Below are positions 50,120 to 58,085 of a DNA stretch of 59,204 bases, piece after piece. Below the pieces are notes generated by a model, which saw only the letters and a list, made by a program, of their open reading frames with translations, had not been told where the DNA came from and did no database searches. Position 1 is the stretch's first letter, and every line of letters starts with the position of its first letter. This stretch comes from an uncultured Faecalibacterium sp. (GTDB lineage Bacteria > Bacillota > Clostridia > Oscillospirales > Ruminococcaceae), in the NCBI GenBank assembly GCA_934540955.1, contig CAKTCY010000005.1, forward strand, positions 1 through 59,204, given 5' to 3'. The translations under genes and the position numbers were made by a program.

Positions 50120-50235
50120 AACGATTTGGAATGCGCTCCGCGTTCGCTTTGCGCATAGTCAGCGGAAAGATTATTTTATATTTCGCGTTTGTCGCGCTCT
50201 GCGGAGCGCTCCAAACGCTATTTTCACGGGAGGGG
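50120..50235 (-). repeat. CGCA-hairpin element, short form, inverted (E5)
   Basis: On the minus strand: CCCCTCCCGTGAAAA, hairpin (50185-50199 with 50204-50218, loop CGCA, two mismatches), AT-rich stretch, CCGCTGACTATGCGC, then GCGCAT (50131-50136 on plus is its partner), GGAATTC-like end and AAATCGTT. Its main stem is the same sequence as that of E2. It lies 67 bases upstream of eamA. The stretch 50236-50424 holds nothing else that I identify. Confidence 0.82.
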
Positions 50236-50424
50236 TCGTAACGGCAAGCGGCAGCTACCGCGCTGGTTTCCTACGGAAACAGTCGCGCGGCGGGTAGTGT
50301 CCTCGCCCTCTCTGTTTTTTCCTTCCATCACCTGTGCGTATGGTGGTATGAAAAATTTTCGCCTTTCTGTACAAACGCACTGAAAAATTGTAGGATAAGA
50401 ATGGAAAAGACGTCACTTTCACGC

Positions 50425-50453
50425 TTTACAACTTTACCCAGATAAAGTAAAAT
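50425..50453 (+). promoter_or_regulatory. Promoter of the histidine operon
   Basis: TTTACA (50425-50430) and TAAAAT (50448-50453) are spaced by 17 bases. The start codon of hisZG is about 115 bases downstream of the expected start site. Confidence 0.75.
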
Positions 50454-50477
50454 AAGAACAGAAGCCTTTCATTTTAT

Positions 50478-50505
50478 GGCGCGGAGGATGCCGCGCCGGA
50501 TGTTT
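50478..50505 (+). promoter_or_regulatory. Leader hairpin of the histidine operon
   Basis: GGCGCGG pairs with CCGCGCC, and GGATGTTTTTGTG follows. It looks like a weak attenuator or terminator in the leader. No run of histidine codons and no T-box signature are visible, so the control mechanism is open. Confidence 0.5.
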
Positions 50506-50575
50506 TTGTGTATAGAGACGCCGGAATTGTGCCGGTGCAGGGAAAGAAACAAGGGAAAGGAAACGAGGGAGCGAA

Positions 50576-52171
50576 ATGGAGTTCAGTCTGGAGCATTTGC
50601 AGCCAAAGGAGCGCGCCTCCTTTGCGCTGCGCAGCCTGTACGAGACGGCAGGCTGCCGCAAGTACCACATGGGACGGTTCGAGGAGTACAGCCTGTATCA
50701 GGAGAACCGCAGCTTTCTGTCGTCGGAGCAGGTCATCACCTTTACCGACCTGGATGGCCGTCTGCTGGCGCTCAAGCCGGATGTGACCCTGTCCATCGCC
50801 AAGACGGCACAGCCCGCGCCGGGCGAGACGCTGCGGTACTACTACCACGAAAACGTCTACCGCCCCTCTGCCGAGAGCCACACCTTTAAAGAGATCTCCC
50901 AGATGGGTCTGGAACTGCTGGGCGCTGTGGGCGAGGCCGAGGTGCAGCAGGCGGTGTGTCTGGCGGCGCAGTCGCTGGCGGCGCTGGGCGCAGAGTGGGT
51001 GCTGGAAGTCAGCCACATGGGCTATCTGTTCGGCCTGTTCGATGCACTGAGCGTGCCGGAGGCCGCCCGGGCGCAGCTGCTGGAAAAGCTGCGGCAGAAA
51101 AACGCCCACGAGCTGCGCGCCGCCGCGCTTTCTGCGGGGCTTTCCGAAACGGCGGCAGACGCTTTGTGCGGGGTGCTGGAACTTTCCGGCGGCTACGCCG
51201 CTACCCTTTCCAAGGCGGCGGCGCTCTGCCACAACCCCGCCATGACCGCCGCTGTGGCAGAGCTGACCGCCCTAGCGCCCACGCTGGGACAGGCGGGCGG
51301 CAGCATCCGGTTAGACCTGACCTTAGCCGGTGAGATGGAATACTACAATGGCCTTGTGTTTCAGGGCTATCTCAAGGCTTTGCCCCGCCCGCTGCTGAAG
51401 GGCGGACGGTACGACCTGCTGCTGCAAAAGTTCACCCCCGGGGCGGGTGCCATCGGCTTTGCGGTGTATCTGGACGAGCTGGACCGGCTGAACGCGATGC
51501 CGCCGGTGCAGCATCAGGACACCGGCAAGGTAATGCTGAACGTGGCGCTGCCCAAGGGGCGGCTGGGCGACAAGGTCTATAACCTGCTGGCGGGCATCGG
51601 CTACGGCTGCCCGGAGGACTACAACGCCACCCGCAAGCTGGTGGTGGAGAACCCGGCGGCGGGCATCCGATATTTTCTGGTCAAACCCAGCGACGTGGCC
51701 ATCTATGTGGAGCACGGCGCTGCCGATGTGGGCATCGTGGGCAAGGATATCCTGACCGAGGCCGCCGCAGACGTGTACGAGCTGCTGGACACCGGCCTTG
51801 GACGCTGCCGGATGTGCGTAGCCGCCCCGGCGGGCTACCGGGACGACCCCAGCCGCCCGGTGCGGGTGGCCACCAAGTTCGTCAACATTGCAAAGCGCTA
51901 CTACGCCTCCATGGGGCGGGATATCGATATCATCAAGCTGAACGGCTCCATTGAGCTGGCACCCATCCTTGGGCTTTCGGATGTCATTGTGGACATTGTG
52001 GAGACCGGCACCACCCTGCGGGAAAACGGCCTGCAGGTGGTCACCGAGTTCATGCCCATCTCGGCGCGGTTCATCGCCAACAAGGCCAGCTACCAGTTCA
52101 AGCACCGGCAGATGGACACCATGCTGGAAAAGCTGCGCGACACCTTGCACAAGCAGGAGGAAGAGAAATGA
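50576..52171 (+). CDS. hisZ-hisG: Fused ATP phosphoribosyltransferase: HisZ regulatory and HisG catalytic domains
   Basis: This enzyme starts histidine synthesis by joining ATP and PRPP. Residues 1 to about 312 are a HisZ (HisRS-like) domain with LKPDVTLSIAKTAQ, YYYHENVYRPS, EISQMGLELLG and GEMEYYNGLVFQGYL. Residues 318-531 are a short-form HisG with VALPKGRLGDKVYNLLAG, VEHGAADVGIVGKD and a VDIVETGTTLRENGL PRPP loop. The short HisG needs HisZ for histidine feedback, and here they are one chain of 531 residues without a stop. Its stop overlaps hisD (ATGA). Confidence 0.93.
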   Translation: MEFSLEHLQPKERASFALRSLYETAGCRKYHMGRFEEYSLYQENRSFLSSEQVITFTDLDGRLLALKPDVTLSIAKTAQPAPGETLRYYYHENVYRPSAESHTFKEISQMGLELLGAVGEAEVQQAVCLAAQSLAALGAEWVLEVSHMGYLFGLFDALSVPEAARAQLLEKLRQKNAHELRAAALSAGLSETAADALCGVLELSGGYAATLSKAAALCHNPAMTAAVAELTALAPTLGQAGGSIRLDLTLAGEMEYYNGLVFQGYLKALPRPLLKGGRYDLLLQKFTPGAGAIGFAVYLDELDRLNAMPPVQHQDTGKVMLNVALPKGRLGDKVYNLLAGIGYGCPEDYNATRKLVVENPAAGIRYFLVKPSDVAIYVEHGAADVGIVGKDILTEAAADVYELLDTGLGRCRMCVAAPAGYRDDPSRPVRVATKFVNIAKRYYASMGRDIDIIKLNGSIELAPILGLSDVIVDIVETGTTLRENGLQVVTEFMPISARFIANKASYQFKHRQMDTMLEKLRDTLHKQEEEK

Positions 52172-53445
52172 TCAAGCTGTATAATTTTGACGAGCTGAAA
52201 CCGGAGGAAATTCTGAACCGGGATATCCGCGCCGAGAAGAACGTAGAGGACGTGGTGGACGCCATCATTGCGGACGTGCGCGCCCGGGGCGACGATGCCC
52301 TGAAGGACTACGCCCTGAAATTTGACGGCGCAGAGATCGAAAATTTACAGGTGACGCAGGCCGAGATCGACGAAGCCTTTGCGGGCATGGACCCCTATTT
52401 TCTCGAGACCCTGCGGCAGGCGGCGGAGAACATCGAGCAGTTCCACCGCCAGCAGGTGCACAAAAATTTTGTGATGAACGACCGCCCCGGCATTGTACTG
52501 GGGCAGAAATACACCCCCATTGAAAAGGCCGGTGTCTATGTGCCCGGCGGCACGGCGGCGTACCCTTCCACCGTGCTCATGGACGTTATTCCCGCCAAGG
52601 TGGCGGGGGTGTCCGAGATCGTCATGACCACCCCCGCCGGAAAGGACGGCAAGGTGAACCCGGTCATTCTGGCCGCTGCCGCCACCGCCGGGGTGACTAA
52701 AATTTTCAAGACCGGCGGCGCACAGGCCGTGGCGGCGCTGGCCTACGGTACCCAGAGCATCCCGGCGGTGGATAAGATCGTAGGCCCCGGCAACATCTAC
52801 GTTGCCACCGCCAAGCGCAAGGTGTTCGGCAAGGTGGGTATTGATATGATCGCGGGCCCCAGCGAAATTCTGGTGCTGGCAGACGGCAGCTGCAATCCCG
52901 CGTGGGTGGCGGCAGACCTGTTGAGTCAGGCCGAGCACGACAGGCTGGCAAGCCCGGTGCTTGTCACCGACAGCGAAGCCCTTGCCAAAGCGGTGCAGGC
53001 GGAGCTGGAAGTGCAGATCCCGCAGCTGCCCCGCGCCGCCATTGCCCGCGCCAGCGTGGACGACAACGGCAAGATCATCCTCTGCACCGACCTGCACAAG
53101 GCCATTGAAGCCTGCAACATCATCGCACCGGAGCACTTGGAGGTGTGCGTAGAGGACCCCTTTGGGGTGCTGAACGAGATCCGCAACGCGGGCAGCATCT
53201 TCCTTGGCCGCAATGTGCCGGAGGCGCTGGGCGATTACTTTGCCGGTCCCAACCACACCCTGCCCACCAGCGGCACCGCGCGCTTTTCCAGCCCGCTGGG
53301 CGTGGACGACTTCGTCAAGAAGTCCAGCTTCATCTACTACACCCGGGACGCGCTGGAAGCCGTTGCACCCCGCATTGCAGACTTTGCCGAGCGCGAGGGT
53401 CTGCACGCCCACGCCCGCAGCGTGACCATCCGGTATGAGAAGTAA
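52168..53445 (+). CDS. hisD: Histidinol dehydrogenase
   Basis: HisD makes the last two NAD-dependent oxidations from histidinol to histidine. The 425-residue product has VYVPGGTAAYPSTVLMDVIPAK, the family signature around GPGNIYVATAKR and IDMIAGPSEILVLAD, and the zinc ligands Gln and His in LLSQAEHD, plus GPNHTLPTSGTARFSSPLGV. Start overlaps the upstream gene by four bases. Confidence 0.97.
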   Translation: MIKLYNFDELKPEEILNRDIRAEKNVEDVVDAIIADVRARGDDALKDYALKFDGAEIENLQVTQAEIDEAFAGMDPYFLETLRQAAENIEQFHRQQVHKNFVMNDRPGIVLGQKYTPIEKAGVYVPGGTAAYPSTVLMDVIPAKVAGVSEIVMTTPAGKDGKVNPVILAAAATAGVTKIFKTGGAQAVAALAYGTQSIPAVDKIVGPGNIYVATAKRKVFGKVGIDMIAGPSEILVLADGSCNPAWVAADLLSQAEHDRLASPVLVTDSEALAKAVQAELEVQIPQLPRAAIARASVDDNGKIILCTDLHKAIEACNIIAPEHLEVCVEDPFGVLNEIRNAGSIFLGRNVPEALGDYFAGPNHTLPTSGTARFSSPLGVDDFVKKSSFIYYTRDALEAVAPRIADFAEREGLHAHARSVTIRYEK

Positions 53446-53457
53446 GAGGAAACCATT

Positions 53458-54519
53458 ATGAGCCGTTTTCTTTCCCCTGCCCTGTCTGCTGTTACCCCCT
53501 ACACGCCCGGGGAGCAGCCGCAGGATCAGCAGTACATCAAGCTGAATACCAACGAAAGCCCCTATCTGCCGTCGCCCCGGGTGGTGGCAGCCGTGAGCGA
53601 GGCCGAGGTGGAAAAGCTGCGCCTTTACTCCGACCCCGCCTGTGCCCAGCTGCTGCGCACGGCGGCGGCACATTTCGGCCTGCAGCCGTCACAGGTCATG
53701 CCCGGCAACGGCAGCGACGAGAACCTGTTCTTTGCGCTGCGGGCCTTCTGTGACGAGAGCCACCCGCTGGCCTTTGCGGATATCACCTACGGCTGCTACG
53801 GCGTGTGGTGCGGCCTGCTGCACATCCCCACCCATATCATCCCGTTGAAAGAGAACTTCACCCTTGACCCCGCCGATTACCACGGTCTGCACGAGACCAT
53901 CGTCATCGCAAACCCCAACGCCCCCACCGGGCTGTGTCTGCCCTGCAGTGCCATCGAGGGCATTTTGCGATCGAACCCGGACAGCGTGGTCATTGTAGAC
54001 GAGGCCTATGTGGATTTTGGCGGCGAAAGCTGCGTGCCTTTAATTGACCAATACGACAACCTGCTGGTGGTGCAGACCTTCTCTAAATCCCGGCAGCTGG
54101 CGGGCGCACGGCTGGGGCTTGCCATGGGCAATGCGGCGCTGATCGCCGACCTGAACCGGGTCAAGTTCAGCCTGAACCCCTACAACATCAACCGCCTGAC
54201 TTTGAAGGCCGGGCAGGCTGCGCTGGAGGATACCGCCTACTTTGAAAAGACCCGCGCCGCCATTATGGACACCCGCGCATGGACGGTGCAGCAGCTGGCC
54301 GACCGGGGCTTTACCGTGCTGGACAGCCGCGCAAACTTTGTATTTGCCAGCACAGAGCGGACAAACGGCGGCGAGCTATACAAAGAGTTAAAGAAAAATG
54401 GCATTCTGGTGCGGCATTTCGATGCGCCGCGCATTGAAAACTGGCTGCGCATCACCATCGGCACGCCGGAGCAGATGCAGGCGCTGATGGACGCCGTGGA
54501 CAAAATACTGGAGGTGTGA
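53458..54519 (+). CDS. hisC: Histidinol-phosphate aminotransferase
   Basis: HisC is a PLP enzyme that converts imidazole acetol phosphate to histidinol phosphate. The 353-residue product shows LNTNESPYLPSP, GNGSDENLFFALRAF, ANPNAPTG, VIVDEAYVDFG and the PLP lysine Lys210 in QTFSKSRQLAGARLG. It lies 12 bases after hisD with AGGAAA upstream. Confidence 0.97.
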   Translation: MSRFLSPALSAVTPYTPGEQPQDQQYIKLNTNESPYLPSPRVVAAVSEAEVEKLRLYSDPACAQLLRTAAAHFGLQPSQVMPGNGSDENLFFALRAFCDESHPLAFADITYGCYGVWCGLLHIPTHIIPLKENFTLDPADYHGLHETIVIANPNAPTGLCLPCSAIEGILRSNPDSVVIVDEAYVDFGGESCVPLIDQYDNLLVVQTFSKSRQLAGARLGLAMGNAALIADLNRVKFSLNPYNINRLTLKAGQAALEDTAYFEKTRAAIMDTRAWTVQQLADRGFTVLDSRANFVFASTERTNGGELYKELKKNGILVRHFDAPRIENWLRITIGTPEQMQALMDAVDKILEV

Positions 54520-54521
54520 CA

Positions 54522-55118
54522 ATGGCAGAGCGCATGGTAACACTGGAACGCAACACCAACGAGACCCAGATCGAGCTGACCCTTGATCTGGACGGTACCG
54601 GCCGCTACGAGATCGATACCGGGTGCGGCTTTCTGAACCATATGCTGGAGCTGTTTGCCCGGCACGGACGGTTCGATCTGGTGCTCACCTGCCACGGCGA
54701 TGTGCAGGTGGACTACCACCACACCACCGAGGACGTGGGCATTGCGCTGGGACAGGCCTTTGCCCGGGCGCTGGGCGAGATGCGCGGCATCTGCCGCTAC
54801 GGCAGCTTCTACCTGCCCATGGACGAGGCGCTGGTGCTGTGCGCGGTGGATCTTTCCGGCCGGTGCACCCTGAACTGGGACATCCGCTGCCAGACCGAAA
54901 AGGTGGGCGATTTTGACGTGGAGTGCGCCAAGGAGTTCTGGTACGGCTTTGCCCGCAGCGTGCCCGCCACCGTCCACTTTGTGCAGTTTGCGGGCGAGAA
55001 CACCCACCACATTCTGGAAGCCTGCTTCAAGGGCGCGGGCCACGCGCTGGCCGAAGCCGTGCGCATCGACGCGGCACACCGGGACGAGATCCCCTCCACG
55101 AAAGGACTGCTGGTATGA
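54522..55118 (+). CDS. hisB: Imidazoleglycerol-phosphate dehydratase
   Basis: HisB dehydrates imidazole glycerol phosphate. The 198-residue product has GCGFLNHMLELFARHGRFDL, DYHHTTEDVGIALGQA and ENTHHILEACFKG, which supply the manganese ligands. It is the monofunctional form; the phosphatase is a separate gene (hisK). ATG 54522 follows GGAGGTG; a GTG two codons earlier is less likely. Confidence 0.97.
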   Translation: MAERMVTLERNTNETQIELTLDLDGTGRYEIDTGCGFLNHMLELFARHGRFDLVLTCHGDVQVDYHHTTEDVGIALGQAFARALGEMRGICRYGSFYLPMDEALVLCAVDLSGRCTLNWDIRCQTEKVGDFDVECAKEFWYGFARSVPATVHFVQFAGENTHHILEACFKGAGHALAEAVRIDAAHRDEIPSTKGLLV

Positions 55119-55723
55119 TCGCCATTATTGATTACGGCGTGGGCAACCTGTTCAGCCTGCGTTCCAGCTTGCAGCAGCTGGGGCTGCAGGCGGTGGTCAC
55201 CGCCGATGCTGATGTCATCCGCGCCGCCGACCGGCTCATCCTGCCGGGTGTAGGCGCATTCGGGGATGCCATGGCAAAGCTTACCGCCACCGGCCTTGTG
55301 CCGGTGCTGAAGGAGCAGGCGGAAAAAAAGCCCCTGCTGGGCATCTGCCTTGGGATGCAGCTGCTGTTTGAAAAAAGCTACGAATACGGCGAACACGCCG
55401 GGCTGGGCTTTATCAAAGGCGAGGTCTGCCCGCTGGGGCCCGACCTTGCGGACAAAGATCTAAAGGTGCCGCAGATGGGCTGGAACGCCTTGCACATCGT
55501 AAAGGACGACCCGCTGTTCCGCTACATCCGCGAGGGCGAGTATGTGTACTACGTCCACAGCTACTACGGCAAAAACTGCGCCGAAAGCACCCTTGCCGTC
55601 AGCGATTATTCCATCCCGGTCACCGGCGCGGTGCGGGCAGGGCGGGTGTACGGCACCCAGTTCCACCCGGAAAAGAGCGGCGACACCGGTCTGCGGATTC
55701 TCAAGGCGTTCAGCGAATTGTGA
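55115..55723 (+). CDS. hisH: Imidazole glycerol phosphate synthase, glutamine amidotransferase subunit
   Basis: HisH supplies ammonia from glutamine to HisF. The 202-residue class I amidotransferase has DYGVGNLFSLRSSLQQLG, the catalytic Cys in LLGICLGMQLLFE, and the His/Glu pair in GTQFHPEKSG. ATG 55115 overlaps the hisB stop (ATGA). A family-B repeat (127 bases) separates it from hisA. Confidence 0.97.
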   Translation: MIAIIDYGVGNLFSLRSSLQQLGLQAVVTADADVIRAADRLILPGVGAFGDAMAKLTATGLVPVLKEQAEKKPLLGICLGMQLLFEKSYEYGEHAGLGFIKGEVCPLGPDLADKDLKVPQMGWNALHIVKDDPLFRYIREGEYVYYVHSYYGKNCAESTLAVSDYSIPVTGAVRAGRVYGTQFHPEKSGDTGLRILKAFSEL

Positions 55724-55727
55724 GCGG

Positions 55728-55854
55728 GACGCCCTCTCAGGCGCTCCCGCGCCAGCTCCCCCGAAGGGGGAGCTTCTAAAAAGTGAACCGTAAACTGCAA
55801 AAAGCTCTCCCTTCGGGAGAGCTGGCGAGCGAATGCGAGCCTGAGAGGGTTCGT
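55728..55854. repeat. Family-B palindromic element inside the histidine operon (B3)
   Basis: The ends are ACGCCCTCTCAG and CTGAGAGGGTTC. The left half has GCGCTCCCGCGC and AGCTCCCCC-GAAG-GGGGGAGCT; the right half has AGCTCTCCC-GGGAGAGCT. It sits between hisH and hisA without interrupting either. Confidence 0.85.
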
Positions 55855-55873
55855 CTCTAAAGGAGAAACAACT

Positions 55874-56593
55874 ATGCAGCTATTTCCAGCCATTGACCTG
55901 CGCGGCGGGCAGGTGGTGCGCCTGACACAGGGCGACTACGACCGCATGACCGTTTACGGGCAGGACCCCTGCGCACAGGCACGCAGCTTTGTGGCCGCCG
56001 GGGCAAAAAATCTTCATGTGGTGGATTTGGACGGTGCCAAGGACGGCACCCTTTCCAATTACGACACCATTGCCGCGCTGGCAAAGCAGGGCGGCTTGTA
56101 CATCGAGGTAGGCGGCGGCATCCGCACCGAGGAGCGCATTGAAAAATACCTTTCCCTCGGGGTGGGGCGCTGCATTCTGGGCAGCGTGGCGGTGACGGAT
56201 TTTGCCTTTACCGCCCGGATGCTGCAAAAATACGGCGATAAGATCGCCGTGGGCGTGGACGCCAAGGACGGCTATGTGGCCATCCACGGCTGGAAGGAGG
56301 TCAGCGCCGAGCCGGGCGTGGCCTTCTGCAAGCGGCTGGCAGAGGCCGGCTGCACCGCCATCATCTACACCGACATTGCCTGTGACGGCGCGATGCAGGG
56401 CACAAACCTTGCCCTTTACCGCCAGCTGGCAGCCGAGGTGCCCGGGGTGGCCTTTACGGCCAGCGGCGGCATCTCCTCCGAGGCGGAGCTGCTGGAATTG
56501 CAGCAGATGGGCACGGCAGCGGCCATTCTGGGCAAAAGCCTGTACACCGGCGCGCTGGACCTTGCCCGCTGCGTGCAGCTGGTACAGGACTGA
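55874..56593 (+). CDS. hisA: ProFAR isomerase
   Basis: HisA isomerises ProFAR to PRFAR. The 239-residue TIM barrel starts LFPAIDLRGGQVVRL (catalytic Asp8 region), with VGGGIRTEERIEKYLSLGV and YTDIACDGAMQGTNLALYR (second catalytic Asp) and a phosphate site TASGGISSE. AAAGGAG lies upstream, just after repeat B3. Confidence 0.97.
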   Translation: MQLFPAIDLRGGQVVRLTQGDYDRMTVYGQDPCAQARSFVAAGAKNLHVVDLDGAKDGTLSNYDTIAALAKQGGLYIEVGGGIRTEERIEKYLSLGVGRCILGSVAVTDFAFTARMLQKYGDKIAVGVDAKDGYVAIHGWKEVSAEPGVAFCKRLAEAGCTAIIYTDIACDGAMQGTNLALYRQLAAEVPGVAFTASGGISSEAELLELQQMGTAAAILGKSLYTGALDLARCVQLVQD

Positions 56594-56608
56594 GAAAGAG
56601 GGGTCTTT

Positions 56609-57364
56609 ATGATAACCAAACGCATCATCCCCTGTCTGGACGTGCGCGACGGCCGGGTGGTCAAGGGCACGAACTTTGAGGGCATCAAGGACGTGGCCGA
56701 CCCGGTGGAGATGGCACGACTGTACAACGCCGCCGAGGCAGACGAACTGGTGTTCTACGATATCACCGCCAGCTTTGAGGGACGCGCCCTCTTTACCGAT
56801 ATCCTGACCCGGGTGGCGGGAGAGATTTTTATCCCCCTGACCGTGGGCGGCGGCATCAACACGCTGGAGGATTTTGACCGTGTGCTGAAATGCGGCGCGG
56901 ATAAGGTAAGCGTCAACTCCGGCGCGCTGAAAGACCCCGGTCTCATCCCCGCCGCCGCGCAGCGCTACGGCGACCAGTGCGTGGTACTTTCTGCAGACGT
57001 GAAGCGGGTGAACGGACAGTTCCGGGTGTTCGCCAAGGGCGGGCGCGAGGATACCGGCCGGGATGCGCTGGACTGGATCAGCTGGTGCGCCGCCCACGGC
57101 GCGGGCGAGGTGTGTCTGAACAGCATCGACACCGACGGCGTGCGCAACGGCTTCGACCTTGAAATGCTGGACGCAGTGGCCGCCCGGGTGAACATTCCCA
57201 TCATTGCCAGCGGCGGCGCGGGCAAAAAAGAGGATTTTCTGGAGCTGTTCCACCACAAGGGCATCGACGCCGGGCTGGCGGCGGGCATCTTCCACCAGAA
57301 GCTGCTGGGCATCCGGGAGCTGAAGGAGTACCTGAACGCAAACGGCGTGGAAATGCGGCTGTAA
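56609..57364 (+). CDS. hisF: Imidazole glycerol phosphate synthase, cyclase subunit
   Basis: HisF pairs with HisH to close the imidazole ring and release AICAR. The 251-residue TIM barrel begins RIIPCLDVRDGRVVKGTNF, with PLTVGGGINTLEDFDRVL, SIDTDGVRNGFDLEML and IIASGGAGKKEDF. It follows hisA by 15 bases with GAAAGAGG as ribosome site. Confidence 0.97.
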   Translation: MITKRIIPCLDVRDGRVVKGTNFEGIKDVADPVEMARLYNAAEADELVFYDITASFEGRALFTDILTRVAGEIFIPLTVGGGINTLEDFDRVLKCGADKVSVNSGALKDPGLIPAAAQRYGDQCVVLSADVKRVNGQFRVFAKGGREDTGRDALDWISWCAAHGAGEVCLNSIDTDGVRNGFDLEMLDAVAARVNIPIIASGGAGKKEDFLELFHHKGIDAGLAAGIFHQKLLGIRELKEYLNANGVEMRL

Positions 57365-57379
57365 AAACGCATAAAACCC

Positions 57380-57408
57380 TTGCATTTTTGTCTTGAATAC
57401 GATAAAAT
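57380..57408 (+). promoter_or_regulatory. Internal promoter before hisIE
   Basis: TTGCAT (57380-57385) and TAAAAT (57403-57408) are spaced by 17 bases in the 78-base gap between hisF and hisIE. Confidence 0.65.
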
Positions 57409-57442
57409 ACACAGTATCCCCATCCGGGGAGGGAGAACCGTC

Positions 57443-58078
57443 ATGGAACTGAAATTTGATGAAAAAGGCCTGATCCCCGCCATCGTGCAGGATCACTACA
57501 CAAAGCAGGTGCTCACCCTTGCCTACATGAACGCCGAAACGCTGGCGCTGACCATTGCCGAGGGGCGCACCGTGTTCTGGAGCCGCAGCCGTCAGGAGAT
57601 CTGGCGCAAGGGCGAGACCAGCGGCAACGTGCAGCGGGTGGTGTCCATTACCGCCGACTGCGACGCCGATGCGCTGGTAGTAGAGGTAGTGAAGGACGGC
57701 CCCGCCTGCCACACCGGAGCAGAGAGCTGCTTTTTCAACGAGGTATACGTCTCCCCGGAGCTGAAGCAGTTCAGCTGGCAGGGGCTGTATAACCTCATCA
57801 AGGGCCGCAAGGATACCCCCACGGAGGGCAGCTACACCACCTACCTGTTTGAAAAGGGCAAGGAGAAGATCCTGAAAAAGGTGGGCGAGGAGTGCACCGA
57901 GGTCATCATTGCGGGCGAAAAAGAGGACAAGGCCGAGACGGTCTACGAGATCAGCGACCTTGCCTATCATGTGCTGGTGCTGATGGTCAGCGCGGGCATC
58001 ACCGTTGAGGATGTGACCCGGGAGCTGGAAAAGCGCCACGTGATCGACCACAAGGTCAAGCAGGAAAGGATGCAGTGA
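57443..58078 (+). CDS. hisIE: Bifunctional PR-AMP cyclohydrolase / PR-ATP pyrophosphohydrolase
   Basis: This fused enzyme carries out steps two and three of the pathway. The HisI domain (residues 1 to about 115) has [31 protein letters not shown] and [11 protein letters not shown] with the zinc Cys residues. The HisE domain (about 120-211) has [19 protein letters not shown] and [16 protein letters not shown] 57443 with GGGAGGGAG; the longer frame starts inside the internal promoter. Confidence 0.96.
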   Translation: MELKFDEKGLIPAIVQDHYTKQVLTLAYMNAETLALTIAEGRTVFWSRSRQEIWRKGETSGNVQRVVSITADCDADALVVEVVKDGPACHTGAESCFFNEVYVSPELKQFSWQGLYNLIKGRKDTPTEGSYTTYLFEKGKEKILKKVGEECTEVIIAGEKEDKAETVYEISDLAYHVLVLMVSAGITVEDVTRELEKRHVIDHKVKQERMQ

Positions 58079-58085
58079 GAAGCCT

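Noticed and set aside
49265..50235. CRISPR array in the repeat-rich region
   Set aside because: The repeats are few, inverted relative to each other, irregularly spaced and of variable stem sequence. There is no regular repeat-spacer unit and no cas gene.
50476..50575. Possible histidine leader peptide starting at ATG 50476
   Set aside because: The frame (MARRMPRRMFLCIETPEL) has no histidine codons and runs on into hisZG in another frame, so it is not an attenuation peptide.
50576..52171. A sequencing frameshift joining hisZ and hisG
   Set aside because: The two domains are in one frame with a plausible linker and no truncated ribosome site or start between them, so a real fusion is the simpler reading.
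55880..58051. A 723-codon open frame antisense to hisA, hisF and hisIE
   Set aside because: The plus-strand his genes are certain and the antisense product has no recognisable domain.
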